6,495 bases of DNA from Phycisphaerales bacterium UBA7708. Its GTDB lineage: Bacteria; Planctomycetota; Phycisphaerae; Sedimentisphaerales; Anaerohalosphaeraceae. The notes below the pieces were generated by a model that did no database searches, was not told where the DNA came from, and saw nothing but the letters and a program-made list of their open reading frames with translations. The stretch spans positions 8,384-14,878 of the forward strand of contig DLFY01000204.1 of NCBI GenBank assembly GCA_002482415.1, written 5' to 3'. Position numbers and translations under genes: made by a program. This document shows, piece by piece, positions 5,841-6,495 of the stretch (position 1 is the stretch's first letter; each line of letters begins with the position of its first letter).

Positions 5841-6495
5841 TTAATTGATCGAGGCCTCGGAACAGATGGTTTGGCAGGCTGAGGATTTTATGTGTGAATT
5901 TTGGCCAAGGTATTTCCCGAGAATACTGACCAGTTTTGCCTTGTCAACGGGTTTTGGCAGATAGTCATTACAGCCGTATTCGATGCATTTTTGCATATCC
6001 CCCTGCATGGCGTTGGCGGTCAGGGCAATAATTGGTGTTCCAATATTCCGATGTCTCAGGGTCCGGGCGGCATCATAACCATTCATCACCGGCATCTGCA
6101 TGTCCATCAGTATCAGGTCGTACGCAGTAGTCGTTGCCGCCTCGACGGCGCTTTGGCCGTTGTCCACAAGGGTTACGGCCAGACCCATTTTGTTCAGCAG
6201 GATTTGAATCAACTGCTGATTGGCCGGATTATCTTCGGCAACCAGAATGCTTCCGCCAAGTTTGGCAGAACTATCATGAGATTCTGCATCGGTTATTTCT
6301 TGTACAAGATTGACCGTCTGCGGCATGGCAGCCGACTCTGCTGGCAGCGGCAGCAGAATCCTGAAAACAGATCCCTTGCCCGGCTTGCTTTTGACTTCAA
6401 TGCTTCCGCCCATCATTTTTACCAACTGGCTGGTAATGGTCAGGCCAAGGCCGGTGCCGCCATATTTGCGGGTGGTGCTGTTATCCGCCTGGGTA
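5841..6495 (-). CDS. Hybrid sensor histidine kinase with C-terminal receiver domain, 5' end cut by window edge
   Basis: The last 217 residues of a frame that enters from the right edge; the start codon and sensor region are outside. The visible part begins inside the ATP-binding HATPase domain with [12 protein letters not shown] (F box) and TGLGLTI (G2 box), then [23 protein letters not shown] (read in two parts, about residues 30-51). A linker of about 30 residues leads to a receiver domain (about 82-195): acidic pair ED (87-88), phospho-acceptor Asp 131 in [13 protein letters not shown], the conserved Thr in ALTA and Lys 181 in LPKPV. All key receiver residues are present. A tail of about 20 residues ([19 protein letters not shown]) follows the domain. 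Function: signal-dependent autophosphorylation and phosphotransfer to the attached receiver. Signal and partner are unknown from this part. No separate response regulator is visible nearby. Confidence 0.93.
   Translation of the reverse strand, partial: TQADNSTTRKYGGTGLGLTITSQLVKMMGGSIEVKSKPGKGSVFRILLPLPAESAAMPQTVNLVQEITDAESHDSSAKLGGSILVAEDNPANQQLIQILLNKMGLAVTLVDNGQSAVEAATTTAYDLILMDMQMPVMNGYDAARTLRHRNIGTPIIALTANAMQGDMQKCIEYGCNDYLPKPVDKAKLVSILGKYLGQNSHIKSSACQTICSEASIN

Noticed and set aside
6423..6425. A possible TTG start at 6425 making a short 194-residue receiver protein.
   Set aside because: The frame continues upstream through the F and G2 boxes of the ATPase domain to the window edge, so this TTG is an internal leucine codon of the kinase.

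Overview
The window is a dense stretch of bacterial chromosome with four complete protein genes and two genes cut by the window edges. Codon use is moderate in GC, and there is no sign of a mobile element, CRISPR array or intact RNA gene. Three adjacent SPFH (stomatin/prohibitin/flotillin/HflK-C) genes, one of them carrying a large polytopic membrane domain, suggest a Gram-negative bacterium, possibly of the Planctomycetota/PVC group. That placement is an inference from gene content and family impressions, not from a marker gene.

Left part, minus strand, read right to left: a 684-residue SPFH protein with seven predicted membrane helices (4053-1999), an HflC-type protein of 300 residues (1962-1060), and an HflK-type protein whose 3' end lies beyond the left edge (1011-1). 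The gaps are only 36 and 48 bases. Each gene has a purine-rich ribosome binding site, and a good sigma70-like promoter sits upstream of the first, so this looks like one operon. HflK and HflC of other bacteria form a periplasmic cage that surrounds and restrains the membrane protease FtsH. This operon appears to supply that pair plus a third, larger SPFH partner. No ftsH is visible.

Middle part: a divergent intergenic region (4054-4211) holds back-to-back -10 elements and nested inverted repeats. To its right, on the plus strand, is an ABC-2 type transporter permease (4212-5177) with no ATPase gene beside it.

Right part, minus strand: a short ArgA-like GNAT acetyltransferase (5635-5183) ends five bases from the permease, tail to tail, and has its own well-formed promoter. 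The 205-base gap behind it contains two inverted repeats. Beyond it is the 3' end of a hybrid sensor histidine kinase with a C-terminal receiver domain (to 5841), whose start lies past the right edge. The acetyltransferase and the kinase have no obvious functional link to the SPFH operon.
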